A stretch of DNA of 6,961 nt, from NCBI GenBank assembly GCA_002254335.1, contig NIVA01000142.1:1-6961 (forward strand), given 5' to 3'. Origin of the DNA: Bacteroidetes bacterium 4572_114 (lineage in GTDB: Bacteria > Bacteroidota > Bacteroidia > Bacteroidales > 4484-276). The notes below the pieces were generated by a model, which did no database searches, had not been told where the DNA came from, and saw nothing but the letters and a program-made list of their open reading frames with translations. The translations under genes were made by a program, and so were the position numbers. Shown here one piece after another: positions 1 through 6,597 of the stretch; within the stretch, counting starts at the first letter, position 1; every line of letters starts with the position of its first letter.

Positions 1-89
1 TCTTTCGATCACACTCCCAAGGCAGTACAGCGCAGACACTCTGATTCTGATTGTTCCCAAAAGTATTCCTGACAGATTTGTCGAACCGC

Positions 90-1760
90 TTACGGAAACA
101 CCTGAGTCAATTCAGGATACTTTCTGATAAATTCACCTTTTAAAACAATACCTGCATTGGGGAAGCTTCCAAAACCCTTGTTAATGTCGTTCCATATTTC
201 ATTATAAGAAATAATTGAAATATCAACTCCCATTCGCTGCATGGTTTTTATTGCATAGCTTGCTTCGGGTTCGCGCAAAATCGCCGTATCAGCCTTTCCC
301 CTGATAAAATCCATAAATATTTGTTCGGGTCTTCCAAAGGGCTGGCCGTAAACAAAATTGAAGTCATTAATATTAAGCCCTTTTGCTTTAATAAGGTACT
401 TTGTAATTTTAGCAGGGGGCGCTTCCTCGAACAGCGGTGTATGAATCTCCTTCCCTTTAATGTCGTCTAACTTATTTGCGACGTAACCCCTTGTTAAAAT
501 ATAGAAATTATCCCATACAAACATTGCGGGGATTTTAATATCGCTGTCTTTTAATTTGGATGAAGTAATTAAAGCGGAAAAGCTGATATCCGCTTTCCCG
601 TTTACAATCCATCCCAGATGTTTTTCGGTTTCTTCCCACACTTTAAGCTCTTTTATATTGATTGCCTTACGGATTTTATCAGATTGAAGCAACCTCATCA
701 TAACGGGATAGGCTACCGGCGTAGCCGACTGGATGACAACCGAGGGTTTTTCCGTGTCTGTTTTGCTTGTTCCGGTTTCTGATACTTTTTTATGGAAATA
801 CACCCATATTTCGTTTGGCGCTTTTTGCTCGGTTATGCTTTCGAAACCCATTTCACTGAGCATATTAATCATGGGAATTGGTTCAAACCGCTGTATTAAA
901 ATAAACCCGCTATCTTCATTAATTTCGTATGACTTTTTAATAATGATATCGAAAGGGTCGGTTTGCATTGCCCTTACATCCAATATCTCAAACTCCTCTT
1001 TTCGTTTTTTCCAATCAATTGCTTTTTCAATCGGTTTAGGATTGAAGATTGAAACCCGGTATTCCCTGTTTTTTTCAATATTTAATTTCAAACCCAGGCC
1101 AACCACTGTTTTAAGCAGTGCAACCGGTTTTTCAACCGAAATAACAACCAGATTTTCCTGCGGTTTGAGATTAGTTACTTTTTCAATAATTTCCGAAATA
1201 ACATCATCGTTATAAATATATCGCCGGCTGTCTTCTTTCCATGTAATTTCTTCTCCAACAATTTCCTCCTCCTCTTCCTTAATCCCGGAAATACACTCCG
1301 GCATCCTCTCAAACAGTTTATCAGCAACTCCCAATGTTTGATTTAATGTATGAAGTATTTCGCAAACCGATAAACCTGATAACCTGGCAGCATCTTTAAA
1401 AGTGGCAAATCTGGCAACCGTATTATACAGTGCCGGATTTTGAAGTTTGTTGAATTTAGGCGAAAGACCAATCAGTACCGGTTTCAGCTGCGGATAAGTA
1501 TCCAGAGTTGTTTTAATGATGGAATTTGACAGAACGGGTTCAATTTCGTCGGTTGATATCAAAGCTTCTTTTTTAGAAATGGCACCGACAGGACATACTT
1601 CCATTGCTTCCATGCACTTTGCTTCTTCCTCTTTATCAACAGGTTGTTTTTTAAGGAAAGCAATATTATCATCATTCATGTCAAAATTTGATTCGGCAAC
1701 ACCAACACATGCCTTGCAGCCGATGCATTCGTCCGAAACTTTAAATATTAGTTTTTTCAT
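90..1760 (-). CDS. Fusion protein: ferredoxin + DUF1858-like + DUF2249 + NMT1/SsuA-type substrate-binding domain
   Basis: 556 residues with no signal peptide or membrane helix, hence cytosolic. Residues 1-62 are a single-cluster [4Fe-4S] ferredoxin (C12, C15, C18 and C56-P; an extra C49). Residues about 80-145 look like DUF1858 (PF08984), with NPALYNTVARFATFKDAARL and C133. An acidic linker (about 160-172) follows. Residues about 188-247 could be a divergent DUF2249-like unit. Residues about 257-325 are a clearer DUF2249 (PF10006): LDVR at 260-263, RFEPIPM at 291-297, then MGF. Residues about 339-556 resemble a periplasmic substrate-binding protein of the NMT1/THI5/SsuA type, including ADISFSAL, GKADTAILREPEA and a late FIRKYPEL. 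Such domains are normally exported, so fusion to a ferredoxin points to internal ligand sensing or redox-linked catalysis. The substrate-binding part seems to stop short of the family's usual last helices. The gene starts 26 bases after the cytochrome b; GGGA lies just upstream of ATG. Domain order is confident, function unknown. Confidence 0.88.
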   Translation of the reverse strand: MKKLIFKVSDECIGCKACVGVAESNFDMNDDNIAFLKKQPVDKEEEAKCMEAMEVCPVGAISKKEALISTDEIEPVLSNSIIKTTLDTYPQLKPVLIGLSPKFNKLQNPALYNTVARFATFKDAARLSGLSVCEILHTLNQTLGVADKLFERMPECISGIKEEEEEIVGEEITWKEDSRRYIYNDDVISEIIEKVTNLKPQENLVVISVEKPVALLKTVVGLGLKLNIEKNREYRVSIFNPKPIEKAIDWKKRKEEFEILDVRAMQTDPFDIIIKKSYEINEDSGFILIQRFEPIPMINMLSEMGFESITEQKAPNEIWVYFHKKVSETGTSKTDTEKPSVVIQSATPVAYPVMMRLLQSDKIRKAINIKELKVWEETEKHLGWIVNGKADISFSALITSSKLKDSDIKIPAMFVWDNFYILTRGYVANKLDDIKGKEIHTPLFEEAPPAKITKYLIKAKGLNINDFNFVYGQPFGRPEQIFMDFIRGKADTAILREPEASYAIKTMQRMGVDISIISYNEIWNDINKGFGSFPNAGIVLKGEFIRKYPELTQVFP

Positions 1761-1786
1761 ATCCCGATTAATGTAAAAATGTTAAA

Positions 1787-3124
1787 TTATTCTTCTTTAT
1801 CTATATCTATTTCGGAAATATCCAAAATAAATCCCTCCATTCCAACAATTTTATTTCCGATAAATATGGGATCTGCCGAAAGAATATGTTTTCCGACAGA
1901 GCCGTCTTTGCAACGGCGAATTGCCAGTTTCCCCGACAATGTTTCTCCGTTCATTACCTTTTTAAATGTATCTTCAAGCTGTCCTACCTCGGTGGGCCTT
2001 CGGGTAATGGTGTAGTGTTTACCTATAACCTCCTCTTTATTGTCATATTTATAAAGTTCGAGCCATGCTTCATTCACATCCGTAATTATTCCTTCTTCAT
2101 TCAGCCTGTAATAACCTGCACCACTGTTTCTAACGGCATAATACATGTGCTCGGTCAGCTCTTCCGTTTCGCTAATATCAAGAATAAAACCTTCCATTCC
2201 GGTTATTTCACCTTCCTCAATTACAGGGTTAGCCGACAACAAATGTTTTCCTTTTGAACCATCCATACATTGTCTTGTTGCCGGAAGACCGGTAATGACT
2301 TCTCCGTTTAATACTCTTTTTACCAAATCATCAAGCTCTTTTAAATTCTTTTTATCCCTTGTAAACGAATAGTGCTTTCCGATAACCTTAGACCTGTCTT
2401 TACATTTAAACATTTTGAGCCAGGCTTCGTTGACGTCAATTATGTTACCCTCTTTATCAATTCTGTAATACCCGGCAGCACTTTCGTCCACGGCATGTTG
2501 TAAATGTTTTGTCCTCTCTTCTTTTTCATCAACATCCACAACTTCCCAACCGGTTAGCATGGCTTTAATACTTGATAAGGGAGTATCGCCGGTAGTTGTC
2601 AGGTAAACGTGAGCAATAACAAAAGCCAGCAAAGTGAATGCCCCGAATGTGTGAATTAGGGCAATTACCGACAAACCACTAACATTAACGGGGTTGTTGG
2701 GATAGATATAAAACATGTAAATAAACCCGGTTAATACCTGAACCGGTATTACAAGCAGTTTTAATCCGAGGTAAATAATCCTTTGCAAAGGATTAAATTT
2801 ATTGTATATCGTTTTGTGTGTGGGGTGGGGAGCACCTTTAAAAATTCCGGTTATGTAGTATGATATTTGCGCTTTGATGAATTTGGTGGTTGGGATGTAT
2901 TGTTTCCATTCGCCGGTTACAAAATGCCAGAAAATGGCAAACACTATTAACACAAGAAAAGCCCATGCTGCAATATCATGCCACCTGACTACATTTTCAA
3001 AGCCAAAAACCGAAAATGTACCATGGATCTCAAATCCTGTTAAAGCCAGAAAAAATATCAGCAATGCCTGGCTCCAGTGCCAAAACCTTTCAAACCCCCT
3101 GTATATGTATGTTCTTTTTTTCAT
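1787..3124 (-). CDS. Di-haem cytochrome b (four TM helices) fused to two tandem PAS domains
   Basis: 445 residues. Residues 1-195 form a cytochrome b561/HydC/FdnI-like membrane domain with four helices at about 18-36, 50-69, 113-138 and 152-176. Candidate haem b ligands are H16 (RFWHW), H49 or H67, H158 and H172; the last two are 14 apart in the fourth helix, as in formate dehydrogenase and hydrogenase cytochromes b. Even helix number puts both ends in the cytosol. Residues about 205-445 are two PAS-like domains in tandem, aligning without gaps at an offset of 119 residues (62 of 119 identical by hand count). No kinase, GGDEF, HTH or other output domain follows; the protein ends right after the second PAS. 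With the octaheme gene 11 bases upstream, it very likely carries electrons from quinol to the octaheme protein. The PAS pair may sense redox state or ligand, or dock a cytosolic partner (inference). Such a fusion is unusual. Confidence 0.93.
   Translation of the reverse strand: MKKRTYIYRGFERFWHWSQALLIFFLALTGFEIHGTFSVFGFENVVRWHDIAAWAFLVLIVFAIFWHFVTGEWKQYIPTTKFIKAQISYYITGIFKGAPHPTHKTIYNKFNPLQRIIYLGLKLLVIPVQVLTGFIYMFYIYPNNPVNVSGLSVIALIHTFGAFTLLAFVIAHVYLTTTGDTPLSSIKAMLTGWEVVDVDEKEERTKHLQHAVDESAAGYYRIDKEGNIIDVNEAWLKMFKCKDRSKVIGKHYSFTRDKKNLKELDDLVKRVLNGEVITGLPATRQCMDGSKGKHLLSANPVIEEGEITGMEGFILDISETEELTEHMYYAVRNSGAGYYRLNEEGIITDVNEAWLELYKYDNKEEVIGKHYTITRRPTEVGQLEDTFKKVMNGETLSGKLAIRRCKDGSVGKHILSADPIFIGNKIVGMEGFILDISEIDIDKEE
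1793..2506 (-). repeat. Tandem duplication encoding two PAS units (2 x 357 bp)
   Basis: Two adjacent units, 2506-2150 and 2149-1793, encode PAS copies matching at a constant offset of 119 codons with no gaps. Shared blocks include AGYYR, DVNEAWL, VIGKHY, DGSxGKH and GMEGFILDISE. The DNA has drifted at synonymous sites (for instance 2168-2200 against 1811-1843), so the duplication is not recent and both copies have been kept under protein-level constraint. Confidence 0.9.
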
Positions 3125-3135
3125 TTCGATAAAAT

Positions 3136-4737
3136 CTATTTTAAAATCCTTAATACAGCATGAATTACAACTCCGACAAAGGCAAAAAACATAAGTCCGA
3201 AACCCAGCCAGTCCAGAAAACTGCTGTAATCCCTTCCGGGCAGATAAAAATCAGTGAGCTTTGCCAGGCGACTGTTTCGCGAATGACAATCAGTGCATTG
3301 CAGGGACTTGCCCATTGGTGCTACCATGTGGTTGATGGGCCAGTACATCTCGGTTGGAGCAAAGGCATATTTCCCGCTATATGGCTGGTTCACGCTTTTC
3401 ATTCCGGTTTCGGCAGCTTTATTCCAGTCAAAATTTTTCCAGTATGATGTACTGTCTTTCCCAAATAAATGAGGCAGGATCATTGTGTTATTAACCGGAT
3501 CGTAAATCTGGCGGCCCGAATGTACTTTTACCGGAACAATCTTGGAATTTTTATCATGATAATTTCCAAGCAGGGTATTCAACTGAACAGGTTTAGTTGT
3601 ATCCACTTTATCGCCGAGGACATAATGTTTAGCTTTTCCGTTAAACCACATATATTCAGGTTTCACATTATTCTTCCAAACAAATGAACCTTTTAAACTA
3701 TGATAGATCATATTGCCGGCGCTGTCCTTTTTAATCAACACACTACCATCATCATTAAATTTACCGGCTGTTGACCAGTTCCAGTACATTTTGGTAGCGC
3801 TTACCTTGGCATATTCAGGAATATGACAGGTTTGGCAGGCAACCTTTTTGGTATGCTGATTAATAATTGTGTTTTTATGGGGTTGCCCGGTATGGCACCG
3901 TTCACACGAAACCCGGTTGGTATCTGCAGAAGCTATTGAATATAAATTTCCGGTAATATTGTGTCTTTCCGTTTTATGGCAATCAACACATTCCATATTG
4001 GCGCCATCCAACCCCATGTGAACGTCAACTTCTTTGGTTACTTGATTCATTTCGTTTGCAATATCACCATGTTTAACATTGTTACCGCCACCCCCAACAA
4101 AATGGCATGTGCCACAATTTTGTCTTGCAGGAGTACCAACATTTTGAGCAATTTTATTGTAATCGGGAGGATAAAAGGTTTTATTCCCAAACTTTTTTAC
4201 CTCCTTTACAGGGTAGCCGGCGCCGGTAGGGAATTTCTTATAAGTTCCCGTGCGGTCATGACATACGATACAATCAATGTTCCTGCTATCGGTAAAATCA
4301 AAACTATGGTCTTTCCATCCGTAGCCTATATGACAGCTTGTGCATCGTGGCTCGTTGGATGAAATTCCGATACAAAAATTATTGATAATATTTTTCTTTC
4401 CAAGCTGTATAGTGTCTCCCGAATCGGTTCTATAATCCTTTGTCCAGTTCCAGTGAGATGATTTCATCACATCATGGCCTGTACGATTATGACATGATAA
4501 ACATGCCTCGGTAACCTGCTGCGGTGTTTCAAATTTTTGTTGTAAAATTTCAAACTTGCTGTGGTTTACCTTTGGGATAGTATCTTTTTTATAATTAACC
4601 AATTTAACCTTATCTGCTTTTTGACTGTCTTTTATATTTTTTACATAAAAGTAACCTATAACCCAGGGAGTAATGATAGCAATAAATAAGATTAACAGTT
4701 TTATAAAATTTTTTTGTGATTGTTTTACCGTCAGCAT
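3136..4737 (-). CDS. Octaheme c-type cytochrome, tetrathionate reductase (OTR) family, membrane-anchored
   Basis: A 533-residue protein with exactly eight CxxCH haem c motifs, first cysteines at about 79, 132, 156, 208, 250, 278, 301 and 481. The layout (seven motifs in the first 305 residues, then about 175 residues without one, then the last) matches the octaheme tetrathionate reductase family known from Shewanella OTR. That enzyme reduces tetrathionate and, in vitro, also nitrite and hydroxylamine. An N-terminal hydrophobic segment (about 11-32) serves as signal anchor; a second near the C-terminus (about 508-531, containing H526 and R530) places the haem domain on the outer face between two anchors. 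C122 in NFCIGIS, just before the second haem motif, is the only non-haem cysteine; a cysteine near the active-site haem is described in OTR, so this may be its equivalent (from memory). The cytochrome b gene begins 11 bases downstream and is the likely quinol-oxidising partner. Family is secure; the physiological substrate is not. Confidence 0.93.
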   Translation of the reverse strand: MLTVKQSQKNFIKLLILFIAIITPWVIGYFYVKNIKDSQKADKVKLVNYKKDTIPKVNHSKFEILQQKFETPQQVTEACLSCHNRTGHDVMKSSHWNWTKDYRTDSGDTIQLGKKNIINNFCIGISSNEPRCTSCHIGYGWKDHSFDFTDSRNIDCIVCHDRTGTYKKFPTGAGYPVKEVKKFGNKTFYPPDYNKIAQNVGTPARQNCGTCHFVGGGGNNVKHGDIANEMNQVTKEVDVHMGLDGANMECVDCHKTERHNITGNLYSIASADTNRVSCERCHTGQPHKNTIINQHTKKVACQTCHIPEYAKVSATKMYWNWSTAGKFNDDGSVLIKKDSAGNMIYHSLKGSFVWKNNVKPEYMWFNGKAKHYVLGDKVDTTKPVQLNTLLGNYHDKNSKIVPVKVHSGRQIYDPVNNTMILPHLFGKDSTSYWKNFDWNKAAETGMKSVNQPYSGKYAFAPTEMYWPINHMVAPMGKSLQCTDCHSRNSRLAKLTDFYLPGRDYSSFLDWLGFGLMFFAFVGVVIHAVLRILK

Positions 4738-4767
4738 TTTTTCGTTTTTATTAATAATTCCTCACGT

Positions 4768-5097
4768 CTATAGCTCACCTTTTTTATATGCATTATAAGC
4801 CTCTTTTACCGTCATATCGCCTGCACCAACTAAAATTTTTATACCGGTTTTTTCGAGTACTGCTGCTGCATTGCCACCGGGGCCGTTCCCTGTTATTAAT
4901 ATATCAGGATTAAACTCAAATAATTTTTGAGCTGTTTTAGGCCCAGCTCCATGTGCTTCATTGGCTGAATCCCGGTTATCATAATGTGTTAACTCTTCTT
5001 TTTCTTCATCATAGATCAGAAAATATTCTGTTCTTCCAAACCTTGGGTCCATTGGTGAATCCCATGTTTTTCCTTTTGTTGTGAATGCTATTTTCAT
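4768..5097 (-). CDS. NifX/NifB-family (COG1433) metal-sulfur cofactor-binding protein
   Basis: A complete 109-residue single-domain protein of the dinitrogenase Fe-Mo cofactor biosynthesis family (COG1433, PF02579). Visible family marks are the N-terminal MKIAFTT strand, MDPRFGRTEYFLIYD at about 16-30, an NGPGGNAAAVL loop in the middle, and the closing GAGDMTVKEAYNAYKKG. Length is normal. Relatives include NifX/NafY-type cofactor carriers and the Orange Protein (ORP), which binds a Mo-Cu-sulfide cluster in sulfate reducers. No nif genes are visible, so nitrogen fixation should not be assumed. The adjacent Fe-S MinD ATPases make an ORP/Mrp-like cluster-handling role the better inference. It is cytosolic, with no cysteine, so any cluster would be held without cysteine ligands, as proposed for ORP. 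It starts 32 bases after the preceding gene; AGGA lies rather far upstream, so the ribosome site is weak. Family assignment is very secure; the bound metal is unknown. Confidence 0.95.
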   Translation of the reverse strand: MKIAFTTKGKTWDSPMDPRFGRTEYFLIYDEEKEELTHYDNRDSANEAHGAGPKTAQKLFEFNPDILITGNGPGGNAAAVLEKTGIKILVGAGDMTVKEAYNAYKKGEL

Positions 5098-5129
5098 CTG
5101 TTTATAATTTTATCCTGGGTTGTTAATTT

Positions 5130-5709
5130 TTAATCAAAATGTTTTTTTATTTCTTGTTTTAATTCGCCAAACCTGCTTTTGTCGCAATGTTGGGAATATA
5201 TGCCGATGAAATCTTTTATTTTGTTTTTATAAAACAGAAAAACCAAAAAGGAATCAAAAAGGTGGTAATCACAATTATTTTTGATCTGTTCCATTCCTTT
5301 TTTAAACTGATTAAATTCAATCTGCTTTGGAATTTCAAAAAAGAACCGATGCTGGTTGCTTTCGTCCTGATAAACCCCCTTTTCAATGTTTATAAATGAG
5401 GTGTATTTTTTAAAAAATATAAAACTTGTATAAGCATCAACCTTTTTATCAGGATAAAACCGGCACATCCTGAAAACAGTTGATGCTTTTTTTAACAGGC
5501 AAATACAAATGCCTGTCGCTGACATGTTCTTTATTAGGCGGGAAATTGCTTTTTGCATAATAATATGGAGTCGGATCCGACTCAAGGATTAAATAATCCA
5601 TTTTGTCACTTAAGGGCGACCTTGCTACTTCTAATTCAACCGAGAAGCAGGTTAGACCGTCAATATTTTGCATACCTGAGCTCTGCGAAGGAGAGTTAAA
5701 TGTTTCCAT
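5130..5709 (-). pseudogene. Unrecognised ~192-residue protein, reading frame split by a 1-base shift
   Basis: I do not recognise this family. Two overlapping open frames fit together as one gene. The first starts at the ATG at 5709, three bases after the upstream MinD stop, and reads convincing protein (e.g. LESDPTPYYYAKSNFPPN) before running off to a stop at 5449. The second frame is protein-like only from about 5486 down to its TAA at 5130 (MCRFYPDKKVDAYTSF onward), although it is open from 5585. They join at a run of seven A (coding strand; T7 at 5487-5493). Six A would give one continuous frame of about 192 residues with ...HLYLPVKK-ASTVFRMCRF... across the junction. The product looks soluble, with no signal peptide, membrane helix or CxxC motif; its second half is rich in Phe, Tyr and Lys. 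The spacing makes it an integral operon member. The break could be a sequencing error, a true mutation or transcriptional slippage at A7. Typed as pseudogene only because the frame is interrupted as given. Confidence 0.7.
5487..5493 (-). other. A7 homopolymer at the frame break
   Basis: The coding strand reads cctgttAAAAAAAgcatcaac. The upstream frame reads gtt-aaa-aaa-agc, while the downstream coding frame reads tta-aaa-aaa-gca. Losing one A restores a continuous gene, so the required shift is +1 (equivalently -2), not the -1 shift promoted by classical A-AAA-AAG slippery sites. Confidence 0.7.
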
Positions 5710-5712
5710 GAT

Positions 5713-6597
5713 TCATTTTTTTATATTTACAATATTTAATATATTATTCCAACTGTCTGTAATTAATTGTTTTAAACTGCCATTTGAATATTCAACGATG
5801 GTTTGACCGATGGTCATGGCTTTTGTGAAATCCTCATTGTATGGCAAGCTGGCTAAATGGACAATGTTCTCTTTTTCAAGAAAATTTTCTATTTCAACAG
5901 TTACTTTTTGGTTAATATCCGATTTGTTAATAATGCAACCGGCTTTAATATTGAATTTATTAACCAGTTCATAAACCCTTTTCAGATCATGCAACCCCGA
6001 AACCGACGGTTCGGTAACCAACACAACAAAGCTGGCTCCCGAAAGCGAAGATACTACCGGACAGCCAACACCGGGTGAACCATCAACAATGACAAAATCC
6101 TTTTGTTCTTCTTCGGCAATGTTTTTAGCTTCACTCTTGACTTTTGCAACCAGTTTACCCGAATTATCAGCCCCAATTCCCAATTTTGCGTGAACCATGG
6201 TGCTGCCTGTTTTGATATTTGAGATATACCATTTGCCAACATTCAGACTTTTATTAATTATTGCATTTGTAGGGCAAACACGGGCACAATACCCGCAACC
6301 TTCACAACTTAACGGGTCCACTATGTATCGGGTGTTTATGATCGGGATGGCATCAAAACGGCAAACATCGGCACACTTACCACATTTAATACATTGATCC
6401 TGCTTAATGTACGCCAATTCGCCACTGTAGAAATCTTCCGAATCCTGAAAGTCGGGCTCCAGTAATAAGTGCATATCGGCTGCATCCACATCACAATCGG
6501 CCACTATCACATCTTTACCACCAAGCATTGCAAAAGAGGCTGTTAAGGATGTTTTCCCGGTGCCGCCTTTCCCTGATATGATTACTATTTCCTTCAT
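5713..6597 (-). CDS. MinD-superfamily P-loop ATPase with inserted 2x[4Fe-4S] ferredoxin domain
   Basis: A complete 294-residue protein. Residues 9-16 are GKGGTGKT, the deviant Walker A of MinD/ParA ATPases, with the signature lysine at 10. DCDVDAAD follows at 34-41. A ferredoxin insertion spans about 66-113, with two CxxCxxCxxxC sets (C69/72/75/79 and C98/101/104/108), typical of two [4Fe-4S] clusters. The ATPase fold resumes with VDGSPGVGCPV near 171-181 and VTEPSVSGLHDLK soon after. Length and order match the COG1149 family (MinD ATPase with inserted ferredoxin). There is no signal peptide or membrane segment, so it acts in the cytosol. In anaerobes such proteins occur in pairs beside COG1433 proteins, as in the Orange Protein (ORP) clusters of sulfate reducers; both features are seen here. 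It probably couples ATP binding or hydrolysis to Fe-S or heterometal cluster assembly or electron transfer (inference). The start ATG overlaps the preceding stop; the next gene begins 3 bases after its TGA. Confidence 0.95.
   Translation of the reverse strand: MKEIVIISGKGGTGKTSLTASFAMLGGKDVIVADCDVDAADMHLLLEPDFQDSEDFYSGELAYIKQDQCIKCGKCADVCRFDAIPIINTRYIVDPLSCEGCGYCARVCPTNAIINKSLNVGKWYISNIKTGSTMVHAKLGIGADNSGKLVAKVKSEAKNIAEEEQKDFVIVDGSPGVGCPVVSSLSGASFVVLVTEPSVSGLHDLKRVYELVNKFNIKAGCIINKSDINQKVTVEIENFLEKENIVHLASLPYNEDFTKAMTIGQTIVEYSNGSLKQLITDSWNNILNIVNIKK

Noticed and set aside
733..1215. A 160-codon open frame on the plus strand.
   Set aside because: It lies antisense to the ferredoxin fusion gene, whose minus-strand frame has recognisable domains there. 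The plus-strand product is low-complexity (Ser, Phe and Ile rich) and matches nothing I know.
3961..4362. A 133-codon plus-strand open frame opposite the octaheme gene.
   Set aside because: The minus strand carries five of the eight CxxCH motifs in this stretch, so the plus frame is a shadow.
4768..5097. Evidence of a nitrogen-fixation locus because of the NifX-like protein.
   Set aside because: No nifH, D, K, E, N or B is visible, and COG1433 proteins are widespread in anaerobes lacking nitrogenase. The MinD-like neighbours point to an ORP-type module.
5098..5129. Possible internal promoter or terminator in the 32-base AT-rich gap.
   Set aside because: There is no hairpin followed by a U tract and no convincing promoter pair. 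The base composition is that of ordinary AT-rich spacer.
5487..5493. Programmed -1 ribosomal frameshifting at the A-rich slippery site.
   Set aside because: The join needs a +1 (or -2) shift, which the A-AAA-AAG mechanism does not give, and I see no clear stimulatory hairpin. A homopolymer length error is simpler.
5449..5585. Two separate genes overlapping by 137 bases in different frames.
   Set aside because: In the overlap each frame looks like protein on only one side of the A7 tract, so a single interrupted gene explains the data better than a long genuine overlap.
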